DNA of 64,000 bases from Paenibacillus sp. FSL R10-2734 (lineage in GTDB: Bacteria; Bacillota; Bacilli; Paenibacillales; Paenibacillaceae): contig NZ_CP150170.1 in NCBI RefSeq assembly GCF_037963865.1, positions 6,014,001 to 6,078,000 of the forward strand, in the 5' to 3' direction. Each line of letters opens with the position of its first letter. The first letter of the stretch is position 1. The notes under the pieces were generated by a model. It was not told the DNA's origin and searched no databases. It worked only from the letters and a program-made list of their open reading frames with translations. Positions 52,171 to 61,574 of this stretch are shown here, piece after piece. A program made the translations under genes and the position numbers.

Positions 52171-53739
52171 TTAATTCTTCGTATTGACTTCCGCCAAAGC
52201 ATCTTGCTTCACAGCTGCAATTCTTAACGCGATATAAGGCTTGCCAGATAACCTGATCCGGCGATTATAGATATCCCGATACGTGTATTCACCATGACGT
52301 ACGGTCTCGAATACTTCATGATGTCTTTCAATTTCCATATTCCATGTATCTATAATGTCTACTACAAATTTAGTGCCCTCTAGAATTTCAAGGTCTTTTC
52401 CCGGAATTTCAAACACCCAGTGGTCAGGTTGATTCTCTCCGAAATACATCAGATAATAGCTGCCTTGTTCTCCAGCAATCCCAACCTGAAACCACTCATC
52501 AATGGGGTTTAACCCTTCCTTAGGACCTTGTTCTACAATTTGTCGCATAAAAGCTAGTCGGTCCATGCTACGTCCTCGAAGTGTACCTCCAATCCCCGTC
52601 CAGACTTGATCAACAGCTTCTCCTGCGGGTCTTAGAACCTCACCATGCCCGACATAGGTACCCTCGACCAAGCCACGCCAGAACCGGGCTACTAATTCCT
52701 CCGCAGATAACTTACCCCAGCCAAATTGTAGATTGCCCTCATAGCAAACCTCATCGTAGATAATCGGTTTACGATATACGTTGCGCAAGACAACAGCTCT
52801 CCCGGGAATCGAAACAGCGAGTCCATCTTGGACACAAGCATGAGTAATCCATGGTCTCCAATGTTCATACATCACAAATCCATTGTGGTTGGAACATAGT
52901 CGGCCATAGGGATCATTCTCTTGAATCAGCTGCCCGATTCTGTGCCAATCCTCCATCGTCTTCTCTGCCATAAAATCAAATTCATTGGCCAGTGACCACC
53001 ATACATTACGATATGCACCTAGCCTGTTCATCACGTATTTCACATAAGCGTCGTCCACCTCTGCCGGCATCCGATCAAAGCCCCATTGTTTATTGTAAGG
53101 ATGAAGCAGGATGATATCCGCTTCGATGCCTAATTCCAGCAGTGCGATGATATTCTTCTCAATCATTTGAAAATAAGCAGGATTAAACCTATGGAAATCC
53201 CAAGATTCTGTCGGACTACCTGCAAACGGAAAGCATGGAATATGTTCAGAGCTGAATTTGCTGTAATGTGGAAGCACGCACATTCTGACTTTGTTGAATG
53301 GGCCCTCAGCTAAACTTTGTAATGTCTGTTCCACCAGTCCCTGCTGTTGATGTGCCCAACCATAAGAGGTTGTTCCAACAGGGATATATGGCTTGCCATC
53401 AGCGTATTCGAAATGGTAATCATTTCGTACCCTCACCGGACCGTGATTATTACCGGAGGGCATAACACATTGAAAGCTTCCTTCGCTTCCAACAAGCTCC
53501 TCACAATTTGAAGCGGTCCGATAATGCCATTGTCCTACTTGATCCGGCATAAATCGAATTAGATAATTACCCTCGCCGTTATAAAAACCCGATACATTCA
53601 CGGTTTTTCCTGCGATATGCCTGAATTCAACAGTAATCTCCACATCCCAATAGGGATTTCCTGTTGCTGGCCCCTTCAGATGGATCTCGAATACTGACCA
53701 TTTTTCTATTTCGAATGAATCAATCGCTGTTGTTTGCAT
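52171..53739 (-). CDS. DUF5060-DUF4038-DUF5605 glycosidase, apiosidase-like (copy 2)
   Basis: The ATG at 53739 follows GAGGTG; the GTG further up overlaps it. The 522-residue protein has the same three domains as the copy at 22256: DUF5060-like (about 8-85), DUF4038-like barrel with IPVGTTSYGW, WWSLANEFD and IIYDEVCYEGN, and DUF5605-like (YYLMYFGEN, DIIDTWNM). The two copies differ throughout, so this is an old duplication or a separate acquisition. No signal peptide. It is the first glycosidase gene after the solute-binding protein, past a strong hairpin. Confidence 0.78.
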   Translation of the reverse strand: MQTTAIDSFEIEKWSVFEIHLKGPATGNPYWDVEITVEFRHIAGKTVNVSGFYNGEGNYLIRFMPDQVGQWHYRTASNCEELVGSEGSFQCVMPSGNNHGPVRVRNDYHFEYADGKPYIPVGTTSYGWAHQQQGLVEQTLQSLAEGPFNKVRMCVLPHYSKFSSEHIPCFPFAGSPTESWDFHRFNPAYFQMIEKNIIALLELGIEADIILLHPYNKQWGFDRMPAEVDDAYVKYVMNRLGAYRNVWWSLANEFDFMAEKTMEDWHRIGQLIQENDPYGRLCSNHNGFVMYEHWRPWITHACVQDGLAVSIPGRAVVLRNVYRKPIIYDEVCYEGNLQFGWGKLSAEELVARFWRGLVEGTYVGHGEVLRPAGEAVDQVWTGIGGTLRGRSMDRLAFMRQIVEQGPKEGLNPIDEWFQVGIAGEQGSYYLMYFGENQPDHWVFEIPGKDLEILEGTKFVVDIIDTWNMEIERHHEVFETVRHGEYTYRDIYNRRIRLSGKPYIALRIAAVKQDALAEVNTKN

Positions 53740-53770
53740 ACTACACCTCACGAATTATGAACTTGACTCA

Positions 53771-53813
53771 AAATAAAAGCGCCTGTCGGAGCGCCGCCGC
53801 TCCGACAGGCGCC
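53771..53813 (-). terminator. GC-rich terminator-like hairpin inside the transporter operon
   Basis: On the minus strand GCGCCTGTCGGAGCG pairs with CGCTCCGACAGGCGC and is followed by TTTTATTTT. It separates the binding-protein gene from the glycosidases. It is strong enough to stop or attenuate transcription, so downstream genes may be read only in part, or the hairpin may protect the upstream mRNA. Confidence 0.8.
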
Positions 53814-53825
53814 GGATAATCATTT

Positions 53826-55406
53826 TTATTGCACTCTGTCTAAATACGCATCCAGCTGCGATTGAATTTCTAATCCAACTTTATCTTGCCCAGCTTTCTT
53901 TGCATCTTCTTTATACTTTTCTAGAGAACTGTCTACATTATCGACTAGACCCAACTCAAGCAGTGGTAAATATTTCGTCTTAGAACTGTTTATCGCAGCC
54001 TGCTCATTTCTAATTTTACTATCATCCAATCTGAAGCCTGAAGTTATATTCTGAATAACAAACTTCTCCCACTCATCATCGATATCCACCGAAATTTGAG
54101 GTACATCTACACTAATACGCTCGAACTCCTCATTTTTAAAGCCCCATGTTCCGCCACTACCAAATGCATACTTATCTTGTTCAGGTCCAGGCTTCCATTT
54201 GTCATCGCCCACAGGCTCCCAATGCTTACCTTCAATCCCTAAACGAAGCAATTCATTGTATTTACGATCGAATTTCATCTTATCAAGTAACATAAATGCA
54301 CGTTCCTTGTTCTCTGATGAATCCGCAACGGCCATCCCATCCCCAGTATAACGTCCAAGATACTTCACTCCGCCTTCAGTAATATCATAGATCTCAGGCT
54401 TCCATTCCGGATGAGTTTTGTTGATCGTCTGTGCAGACATGGCAATTGTACCAATGTTCCAGATTAAGGATGCGGAAGTTCCATTCTCAAATGCATCTCT
54501 TGGCTGTGTCTTGTTCGAAATTGCATTTTTGGACCAGAAGCCTTGATCCGCCCATGATTTCATTCTCGTTACCCAATCTTTATACATCTGAGTTTCGTAA
54601 ATCCATTCCATTTTATTCGGCGCAGATTGAGCCTCTTCACTCGTCTGAACATAATCTGTATTGGTATTAATAAAGTACAACTCATTTAATTGCTGTAGCA
54701 TCAGCAGCTTGAACTGATCATTATTTTGGGAAGCCGCGTAGGCAAAAATCCCCTTCTCGTTCTTTGCAACAGCAGAATAGTATGCTTCTAGATCATCAAC
54801 GGATTTAATTTCTGGAAGTCCATATTTTTCTCTAAGATCACCACGAATAACAATCGCTTGGGATGGATTCGCTGTTGCCTTATTATTCGGTATGAAATAC
54901 GCCTTACCATTGATTTTAGCCTGTTCAAACGACACTTTTTCTTGTTTCTCCCAGGTCATCGGCATATACTTTTGCAGTACTTCATCCGTTACTTCAGCAA
55001 AAGCACCTTTTGCCGCCTCCTGATCGTACATTGCCCAATCCGAAGTGAAAATCAGATCCACTTTGTCACCTGAGGCAAATACGAGGGGATAACGCTGTGT
55101 CCAATCACTGAACGGTAGAAACTCAACGCGAAGCGATGCATTAAAATCCTGTTCTATTAATTTATTTAATTCATCGTATACTGCATCAAAGTCAGCCGGC
55201 TTATCACCAACCAAGAACATTTTCAAATCTACATGCTTGGAGATGTCTACGCCATTTACTGTTTTAGTAGCAGTAGTCGAACCTTCATCAGCACTACTAC
55301 TATTCGCTCCATTATTCGCCCCATTGCCGCCGCAGGCTGACAATAGGCTTAATAACATGACCAACGATACTACGAGCAGGCTAGACTTTTTGAAAGATCC
55401 TTTCAT
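53826..55406 (-). CDS. Oligosaccharide ABC transporter binding lipoprotein (LplA-like)
   Basis: This 526-residue extracellular solute-binding lipoprotein has a signal peptide with lipobox LLSAC (Cys25), followed by a Gly/Asn/Ser linker. The type-1 binding fold is clear (FMLLDKMKFD, TSDWAMYDQE). AGGAGGGG site. Its size and partners match the LplA/YtcQ group, which bind larger pectin-type oligosaccharides. No ATPase gene is in the operon; such importers share a MsmX-type ATPase coded elsewhere. Confidence 0.9.
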   Translation of the reverse strand: MKGSFKKSSLLVVSLVMLLSLLSACGGNGANNGANSSSADEGSTTATKTVNGVDISKHVDLKMFLVGDKPADFDAVYDELNKLIEQDFNASLRVEFLPFSDWTQRYPLVFASGDKVDLIFTSDWAMYDQEAAKGAFAEVTDEVLQKYMPMTWEKQEKVSFEQAKINGKAYFIPNNKATANPSQAIVIRGDLREKYGLPEIKSVDDLEAYYSAVAKNEKGIFAYAASQNNDQFKLLMLQQLNELYFINTNTDYVQTSEEAQSAPNKMEWIYETQMYKDWVTRMKSWADQGFWSKNAISNKTQPRDAFENGTSASLIWNIGTIAMSAQTINKTHPEWKPEIYDITEGGVKYLGRYTGDGMAVADSSENKERAFMLLDKMKFDRKYNELLRLGIEGKHWEPVGDDKWKPGPEQDKYAFGSGGTWGFKNEEFERISVDVPQISVDIDDEWEKFVIQNITSGFRLDDSKIRNEQAAINSSKTKYLPLLELGLVDNVDSSLEKYKEDAKKAGQDKVGLEIQSQLDAYLDRVQ

Positions 55407-55454
55407 TTAAACCCCTCCTAGATTTATTTGCTATGCATAGTTCAATAATCAGAG

Positions 55455-56339
55455 TTACCCTTTGACTGCACCAATCGTTAGGCCCTTCACAAAGTATTTC
55501 TGGACGAATGGGTAGAGAAAGATAATTGGTCCTGTAACAACAACGGTAAGCGCCATTTTTAATGATTCGACCGGGAAAGAGGCTATATACTCACCTGATT
55601 GCTCCATAATAGAGCGAATCGCTTGAATATCACCAAGCAATTTATAGAGAAAATATTGCAATGGATATAGTTTATCGTCGGATATGAAGAGCATGGCGTG
55701 GTACCAGTCATTCCAATAACCTAAGGCTGTAAATAACCCTAATGTAGCCACAACAGGTTTAGAAAGCGGGAGAATCAGCTGGATGAATATTCGAATATCA
55801 CCCGCGCCGTCTATTTTGGCTGATTCAACAATAGCAAAGGGAATGCCTCTCATGAAGCCTTTGGCCAGCAAGATATTCCATACCGAAACTAGCGAAGGAA
55901 GAATTAACGCCCAGATTGAATTTTTTAATCCGTAGTACTTCACACACATAATATAATAGGGAACCAGTCCTCCACTAAAAAGTGTGGTAAAGAAGAAGAA
56001 GAATGAGAACCTGTTACGCCATTCAAAATCAGGCCTTTGCAGAACGTATCCTGTCATCAGTCCAATGAAGACAGCTAAACCCGTTCCAACCACGGTAACA
56101 AGCAACGTTACACCATAAGATCGAAGAATCGACTCTGGATTTTCGAATACTAGTTTATATCCTTCTAAACTGAATTCTCTTGGAAAAAGACTGTATCCAT
56201 GTTGAATAATCGATTGCTCGCTTGAAAAAGATGAAGCCAAAATAAGTAGAAAGGGTATGAAACAAATAATTGCTAATATTCCGACGAAAGGATAACCAAC
56301 CGCATTAAATATTCTTTCATCCAAGTTTTTTCTCACCAT
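55455..56339 (-). CDS. Carbohydrate ABC transporter permease (YtcP/LplC-like)
   Basis: I choose the ATG at 56339 (294 residues; GGGGGAG upstream) over the GTG at 56345. Six membrane helices and the EAA loop (ESAKIDGAGDIRIFIQLILPLSKPV) at about residues 190-215 define it as an inner-membrane channel subunit. It works with the LplB-like permease. Confidence 0.92.
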   Translation of the reverse strand: MVRKNLDERIFNAVGYPFVGILAIICFIPFLLILASSFSSEQSIIQHGYSLFPREFSLEGYKLVFENPESILRSYGVTLLVTVVGTGLAVFIGLMTGYVLQRPDFEWRNRFSFFFFFTTLFSGGLVPYYIMCVKYYGLKNSIWALILPSLVSVWNILLAKGFMRGIPFAIVESAKIDGAGDIRIFIQLILPLSKPVVATLGLFTALGYWNDWYHAMLFISDDKLYPLQYFLYKLLGDIQAIRSIMEQSGEYIASFPVESLKMALTVVVTGPIIFLYPFVQKYFVKGLTIGAVKG

Positions 56340-56356
56340 AAACACTCCCCCTAACT

Positions 56357-57274
56357 TTAAAACAATGCATAATCACTGTTAATTCTCTTGATGATAAAGT
56401 TGACGAGCAATATGGTTAAGAAGCACATCGCCGACTGATAGAAGCCTGCCGCCGCTGCCATACCGATTTCTGACGACTTAAGTAGTGATCTGAATACAAA
56501 AGTATCAATAATATCCGTCTGAGCGAATAACGCCCCGTTATCTCCAATTAATTGATAGAATAAACCGAAATCACCACGGAAAATCTGACCAACGGATAGT
56601 AAGAATAACGTAATGATCATTGGCAATATGCTTGGGAGCATAATGTAGCGAATACGCTGGAACAAGTTCGCACCATCTATTTTTCCAGCATCATACATTT
56701 CAGGATCAATGCTAATAATAGCTGCTAAGTAAATAACCGTACCGTATCCCAATTCCTTCCACAATTTAAAAAACACAATAAGATATTTCCAAATTCCAGC
56801 ATCGCCATATACATTGACAGGATCTACTCCAAAGAGTGCAAGTGTACTATTCAGCATGCCATGCTCAAAGTTGAAAATGTTATACACGATAGAACCAACG
56901 ATTACCCAAGAAATGAAGAACGGAAGGAACATTACGGACTGTGCGATTTTCTTGAAAAACTTCGAACCAATTTCACTTAAAAAAATTGCAGTAATGATTT
57001 GCATGGAGGTTACAATTAAGATAAATGCCAGGTTGTACAGAATAGTATTACGAGTAACATGCCAGGCGTCGCCTGAGAGAAAGAAGTATTTGAAATTTTC
57101 AATTCCAACCCATGGACTTCCAAATATGCCCAAAGAGTATTGAAATTTTTTAAATGCTAGTACAACACCGCCCATAGGAATGTAAGCAAATAAGATAACA
57201 TGGAGTGTTGCAGGTAATAGCATTAGCAGCAACACTCGGTGTTTAATTAACCTCTTTACAAACGGATTCCCCAT
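56357..57274 (-). CDS. Carbohydrate ABC transporter permease (LplB-like)
   Basis: The ATG at 57274 is preferred to the GTG at 57283; 305 residues. Six helices and the EAA loop (YDAGKIDGANLFQRIRYIMLPS) are visible. It is the first gene of the transporter operon, 190 bp downstream of the two-component system, and should be activated by its AraC-type regulator. Confidence 0.92.
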   Translation of the reverse strand: MGNPFVKRLIKHRVLLLMLLPATLHVILFAYIPMGGVVLAFKKFQYSLGIFGSPWVGIENFKYFFLSGDAWHVTRNTILYNLAFILIVTSMQIITAIFLSEIGSKFFKKIAQSVMFLPFFISWVIVGSIVYNIFNFEHGMLNSTLALFGVDPVNVYGDAGIWKYLIVFFKLWKELGYGTVIYLAAIISIDPEMYDAGKIDGANLFQRIRYIMLPSILPMIITLFLLSVGQIFRGDFGLFYQLIGDNGALFAQTDIIDTFVFRSLLKSSEIGMAAAAGFYQSAMCFLTILLVNFIIKRINSDYALF

Positions 57275-57372
57275 GACCCTCACCTCTTTCGTGTTTCATG
57301 ATGATTGCGATTTATGATAGATAAAGAATAACACGCAATCAGAGAAGTTTAATTAGAGGGATGGCAGAACTA

Positions 57373-57423
57373 AGGGTAGGGTAGTGTCCGATAATTATCC
57401 ATCTTCGGACACCACTCTACCCT
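57373..57423 (-). terminator. Hairpin after the two-component system
   Basis: AGGGTAGGGTAGTGTCCGA pairs with TCGGACACCACTCTACCCT (17 of 19 positions). No T-run follows. It lies between the response regulator stop and the transporter operon, where a terminator is expected; it could also be a processing element. Confidence 0.55.
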
Positions 57424-57464
57424 ATTTACGGTCATGAATCTACTCTTTATAAAATCGCTTACAT

Positions 57465-58850
57465 TTACTGTTCCCCTCGTCGAAATTCGCTTGGCGTTTT
57501 GCCAGTCTGCTCGCGAAATAATCTACTAAAATACTTATCGTCCGAATACCCTATCTGTTCAGAAATCCAAACAATTGGGCGATTCGTACGCATTAAATAT
57601 TCTTTTGCTTTTTCAATCCGAGCCTGCTGTACAAACTCGTTAAACGAACGACCTACGATATCTTTAAAGCATTGATTAAAATAACTTCTACTCATGTTGA
57701 CTCTTTTGGCTACGTCCACTGCAAAAACCTGTTGACCTAGCTCTTCGTGAACGATTCGAACGGCTACCATGATGCAATTCACGACCTCTTTAGAATATTG
57801 AGATCCGATTTCGTCCGAGACGGATTTCTTTAAGTTAATAAACCAACCTTCACATTCATTCCAATGCATAAATGGACCAGGCATGGAAGCATTTGAAGAA
57901 ACCGCTGAACTATAGCATTTATTCCACTCTGAAGAGATTTCCATCATAAATCTACTTAGTCTTGGAACGGACAATTGCAGTGCTTTTAGCTCCTGTAAAA
58001 GCTGACGCAGTAGGCTATTATCTCGCATCCAGTTAAAATTCAGCCACTCAGACATTTGAGCTGCAAGGACTTCTTCATTCATTACAATGGGAGCCTTGTC
58101 CATGTTATCCATATGTGCTGTAATCATATCGTTTTCTATGGCGTCTAGATAAAAAAAATGTTTATGACTATCACGACGTAATATGCGAAATACATCTGAC
58201 CGTTCTCTTCCTTGAAGCCCTTCGACTTTAACAATCATCCAGTCCCGAGGGGTTGGAATACGTTTTAACACCTCATTATTAGCTTTAACCGCATCAGGTT
58301 GCCAGAACCAACAATTACCATAAATTTCTATCCATTCTCCTGTGCCTAGCATAGCTTGTTCCCACTGCGTATCCGCCTGTTCCAAGGAAGAATAAATGAT
58401 ATAACCAACATCAGAAACGAATGTGTCAAGCCGATGGTTACTACTAATAGTGTCGACTCCTTTGCCCCGCTCGTGCAACAGCCTGCTGTGGATACGACCT
58501 AACACTTCTTCGAAGTGCTCCCGCTCCAACTGGATTTTGGCGATATAATCAATGGCTCCTAACCTAAGCGCTTCCTGCACAAATTCAAAATCTTGATGGA
58601 GCGTCAACACTATCATAAATACTTCCGGGAATCTTTCCTTCGTCGCTTTCATCAGTTCAAGACCCGACATAACAGGCATCGAGAGATCCGTCATTAGCAG
58701 CTCAACTGAATGGTTCTCCATAAATTCTAATGCCATTTCCCCATTGCTAGCCTCTCCTATAACTTGCATATCGAAGCGACTCCATGGCATGGCAGATATC
58801 AGACCTCTTCGAACAAGGTTATCATCATCTACGACTAGCACATTAATCAT
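57465..58850 (-). CDS. YesN-type AraC-family response regulator
   Basis: This 461-residue protein has a receiver domain (Asp8-Asp10, phosphorylated Asp55 in LLMTDLSMPV), a linker of about 230 residues and two AraC-type helix-turn-helix units at about 360-461 (MSRSYFNQCFKDIVG and SDDKYFSRLFREQTG). Its start overlaps the kinase stop by four bases. It should activate the adjacent ABC transporter-glycosidase operon when phosphorylated. Confidence 0.93.
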   Translation of the reverse strand: MINVLVVDDDNLVRRGLISAMPWSRFDMQVIGEASNGEMALEFMENHSVELLMTDLSMPVMSGLELMKATKERFPEVFMIVLTLHQDFEFVQEALRLGAIDYIAKIQLEREHFEEVLGRIHSRLLHERGKGVDTISSNHRLDTFVSDVGYIIYSSLEQADTQWEQAMLGTGEWIEIYGNCWFWQPDAVKANNEVLKRIPTPRDWMIVKVEGLQGRERSDVFRILRRDSHKHFFYLDAIENDMITAHMDNMDKAPIVMNEEVLAAQMSEWLNFNWMRDNSLLRQLLQELKALQLSVPRLSRFMMEISSEWNKCYSSAVSSNASMPGPFMHWNECEGWFINLKKSVSDEIGSQYSKEVVNCIMVAVRIVHEELGQQVFAVDVAKRVNMSRSYFNQCFKDIVGRSFNEFVQQARIEKAKEYLMRTNRPIVWISEQIGYSDDKYFSRLFREQTGKTPSEFRRGEQ

Positions 58851-60595
58851 TTCGTTTCCTCCTTCTCAAGAAACGGAATCGTTAAATAAACGGTCGTTCC
58901 TATGCCTAGCTCACTCTCGATATCCAGTTTAGCCCGTCCCTCGTAATAGGATTGCATCATTCTCTTCACGTAGTTCATACCAATACCCATTCCAACCTTT
59001 CTGAAATCGGATTGTTCCTCCGTAAGTAATCTCTTTATTTCTTCTTCTGAAATACCCGATCCGTTATCTGCAATGGAGATGACGATATCCTCATCATGAC
59101 GATTGACCTCTACTTGAATACTTCCTTTATCATTAAGACCATGATAGAGTGCATTCTCCACAATAGGTTGCAATATGAAACGTGGAACTAAAACATCCAT
59201 AACCCGCTCATCTACTTTGATCCTCATGTCAAATTTGAAGTTATATCGTATTTGCTGTAGCAGTAAATACTGGTTGAGAGAATCGATTTCTTCTCGAATC
59301 GTTGATTGTTCACCAAGCTTCCCCAAGTTGTAGAAGAGTAGCTTATTCAATGACGATACCAGTCGATCGATTTCATCTTGTCCATTGATAACAGCAAGCC
59401 AATGAATCGTATCCAACGTGTTCATCAGAAAATGTGGATTGATCTGATAAAGCAGCTTTTCAATTTCGAGATCTGCCCTTTTCTTTTCTTTCATCTCTAC
59501 TTCTGTAAAAAGCTCTGAAATTTGAATCTTCATCTCGCTAAATTGCAGAAGCAGACTATCAAACTCTGGAATATGGGTAACAGCAGACTGCCGATGAAAT
59601 TGCCCGATCGACATCCATTTAATTTCTCGATTAAATTCCCGTAGAGGATGATAGATCATCTTCCACAATAAAAGAGAGATGAGCGCTATCACGACAACAA
59701 ACAGCAGAAAAATTAAGAAGATTTGTATGACCCATTTATCGCGTTCGTAATTATAGCTTGCTTTCGGAACGAGAGAAATGATGCTCCACCCTTGAGTGCT
59801 TGTTATCTCAAACCAATAGTAGCCTTTCCTCTGTCCAGACACATCTTTCTCTTGCAGAGTGAGGAACTGCTCTCCATGCTTAAATATATTTTCGTCCTCA
59901 CTAAAAGCTACTTTTCCAGAGCTATCCAGAATGAGATGAAATGATTGGAGTGAAATTCGACTATCCAGAATACTCTTCGTCAAATCATACGCAGATTCAA
60001 CATAGATATAAATGTTATCTCGACCCGGAATTTCAATTTTTTTAAGTGCGGAGACGACTTTTTCATTGCTATATCGTTCATAGCTAAGATGTGGAGCAAA
60101 ATCTAAAACACCATATCGATCCGAAATTACCGATGTCAAATCATCAATAGAGAAAATAGATTTAACCGATGTACTCTCAGATATTATTTTCCCTTCATTG
60201 GCATCATAATATAATGCAAGTCCGACCGTCGGGTTGGTAAACGTCAGTAAGCTTAACTCTTCTTGAATCTCTGTAGATAGCTGTTGCTGTTCCGCTTCCT
60301 CATGAGAGAGTATCAATTGTTGCAGCTTATACCCTGTGCTACTTTGAATCGATAACTGCTGGGTGACAGTATTTAAATTATTGTAGGCGCTTTCAAGGGA
60401 CAATTGGACTTGTTTAAGATTACTGTTCACGCCTGAATCCAGCTTACTTAACAATATTGAAGACATCGCATTATAGGACAATAACACTGTACTTACAAAC
60501 GGAATCAATGCACTTGCCGCGAATAGGAGTGCGATTCTATTTTTTAAGGTCAACTGCTGGAACCAACCACCTATCTTATGACGCAGATCTAGCAT
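58847..60595 (-). CDS. YesM-type sensor histidine kinase
   Basis: This 582-residue kinase has two membrane helices (about 20-41 and 288-311) around an extracellular sensing domain of about 245 residues, then a HAMP segment. The His-kinase dimerisation motif holds His388 (QINPHFLMNTLD), and the ATP-binding part has VENALYHGL and DNGSGISEEE. It is coupled to the response regulator. The extracellular domain may sense sugar directly or through the binding lipoprotein. Confidence 0.94.
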   Translation of the reverse strand: MLDLRHKIGGWFQQLTLKNRIALLFAASALIPFVSTVLLSYNAMSSILLSKLDSGVNSNLKQVQLSLESAYNNLNTVTQQLSIQSSTGYKLQQLILSHEEAEQQQLSTEIQEELSLLTFTNPTVGLALYYDANEGKIISESTSVKSIFSIDDLTSVISDRYGVLDFAPHLSYERYSNEKVVSALKKIEIPGRDNIYIYVESAYDLTKSILDSRISLQSFHLILDSSGKVAFSEDENIFKHGEQFLTLQEKDVSGQRKGYYWFEITSTQGWSIISLVPKASYNYERDKWVIQIFLIFLLFVVVIALISLLLWKMIYHPLREFNREIKWMSIGQFHRQSAVTHIPEFDSLLLQFSEMKIQISELFTEVEMKEKKRADLEIEKLLYQINPHFLMNTLDTIHWLAVINGQDEIDRLVSSLNKLLFYNLGKLGEQSTIREEIDSLNQYLLLQQIRYNFKFDMRIKVDERVMDVLVPRFILQPIVENALYHGLNDKGSIQVEVNRHDEDIVISIADNGSGISEEEIKRLLTEEQSDFRKVGMGIGMNYVKRMMQSYYEGRAKLDIESELGIGTTVYLTIPFLEKEETK

Positions 60596-60762
60596 ATCAT
60601 TACCATCCTATTATGTTGTTTTGAAAATCCGTAGACCAAAACCCAAAATATGTACAAGATTACAAAATCACTTATTAGGCTATTATTTCATAAGTTTCGT
60701 TAGCGATAAAGAAATATCTTATAAAACAATATATAAATGACTTAATTAGCATTAGTAATCAG

Positions 60763-60888
60763 ATGATTCTCGATAATATTGGTATGGACGTGAATCATAT
60801 AGAAATTCCTGAGCCGTACCTTCACTGGACGTTTGGCAGTGTCTTTTATCGAAATCTTGAGTTTCTAATCAAAGCAGCTAGCCGTTGA
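60763..60888 (+). pseudogene. Short ORF remnant in the 60.6-60.98 kb gap
   Basis: The gap 60596-60978 is AT-rich, holding the kinase promoter region. One 41-residue frame here (MILDNIGMDVN..., ending NLEFLIKAASR) has protein-like composition, including an IPEPYLHWTFGS stretch, but no ribosome binding site. It could be a decayed gene end or a small unknown gene. I do not recognise it. Confidence 0.25.
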
Positions 60889-60978
60889 TTTTCAAATCTT
60901 TAAATCCAGTTATTCAATATCATGGTACAATTTAAGGGAATACAGCTTATAACGAGCGACTGGAAGGGGCGATCGATA

Positions 60979-61329
60979 ATGGTCTTTGGGATACTGTTTA
61001 TTGGAGTTGTTGTCTTTATTATCATACAGTCCGTAGTTCGTAATGGTTCAAGCTCGAACAGCAACAGATTTAAGGGAAATAGACGTGATGATGCCGCCAG
61101 CATGTCTTTTATGGCTGCTAGCCATCCAGATCTGCTGGATACAAATAACCCGAATCACTCTAATCACTCTAATCACTCCCAAAAGCATCAACATCAACAC
61201 CAACACGGAGGCGACTCCCATCACCATTCCGGACATGACAGCGGGAATAGCTGGGGTGGGGATAGCGGGCACAGTAGCGGGGGAGATTTCGGTGGAGGAG
61301 ATTCTGGTGGCGGTGGCGGATGTGATTAG
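60979..61329 (+). CDS. Small membrane protein with His/Gly-rich tail
   Basis: The ATG at 60979 follows AAGGGGCG and gives 116 residues; a longer frame to 60922 has no site. One N-terminal membrane helix (about 2-18) is followed by a Ser/Asn-rich stretch and a tail with many His (HQHQHQH, HHHSGH) and then Asp/Gly repeats ending GGGGGCD. The His-rich tail suggests divalent metal binding. Monocistronic with its own terminator. Function unknown. Confidence 0.7.
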   Translation: MVFGILFIGVVVFIIIQSVVRNGSSSNSNRFKGNRRDDAASMSFMAASHPDLLDTNNPNHSNHSNHSQKHQHQHQHGGDSHHHSGHDSGNSWGGDSGHSSGGDFGGGDSGGGGGCD

Positions 61330-61353
61330 TGCGTTACTCTATAACAAAAGGAA

Positions 61354-61392
61354 AAGGGCATCCCTGATATTGCTTCAGGAGTGCCCTTTTTA
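61354..61392 (+). terminator. Terminator of the His/Gly-rich protein gene
   Basis: AAGGGCA-TCCCTGA..TTCAGGAG-TGCCCTT has two stacked stems and is followed by a T-run, 24 bp after the stop codon. Confidence 0.85.
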
Positions 61393-61439
61393 TGTTTATT
61401 GCCTTTTTAATACACTAAGAATCTTTGCTTGAGTCTGAC

Positions 61440-61571
61440 TTAAAAAATTCTCAGCACCGTGCGGGTGTAGTGGTTCACTCCAAGCGAATCCATCGCCTTC
61501 CTCAATTCCGTTAGCAATCCGACATCCCAAGCACTCCATATTTCACACTCCATCCCAGGATCAAAGGTCAT
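61440..61571 (-). CDS. Possible 43-residue ORF after the GH3 gene
   Basis: This frame begins with an ATG three bases after the GH3 stop and codes 43 residues (starting MTFDPGMECE, with WDVGLLTELRKAMDSLGV). Composition is protein-like and it could be translated by coupling, but there is no ribosome binding site. It may be a small accessory protein or the remnant of a larger gene. Not recognised. Confidence 0.35.
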   Translation of the reverse strand: MTFDPGMECEIWSAWDVGLLTELRKAMDSLGVNHYTRTVLRIF

Positions 61572-61574
61572 CTA

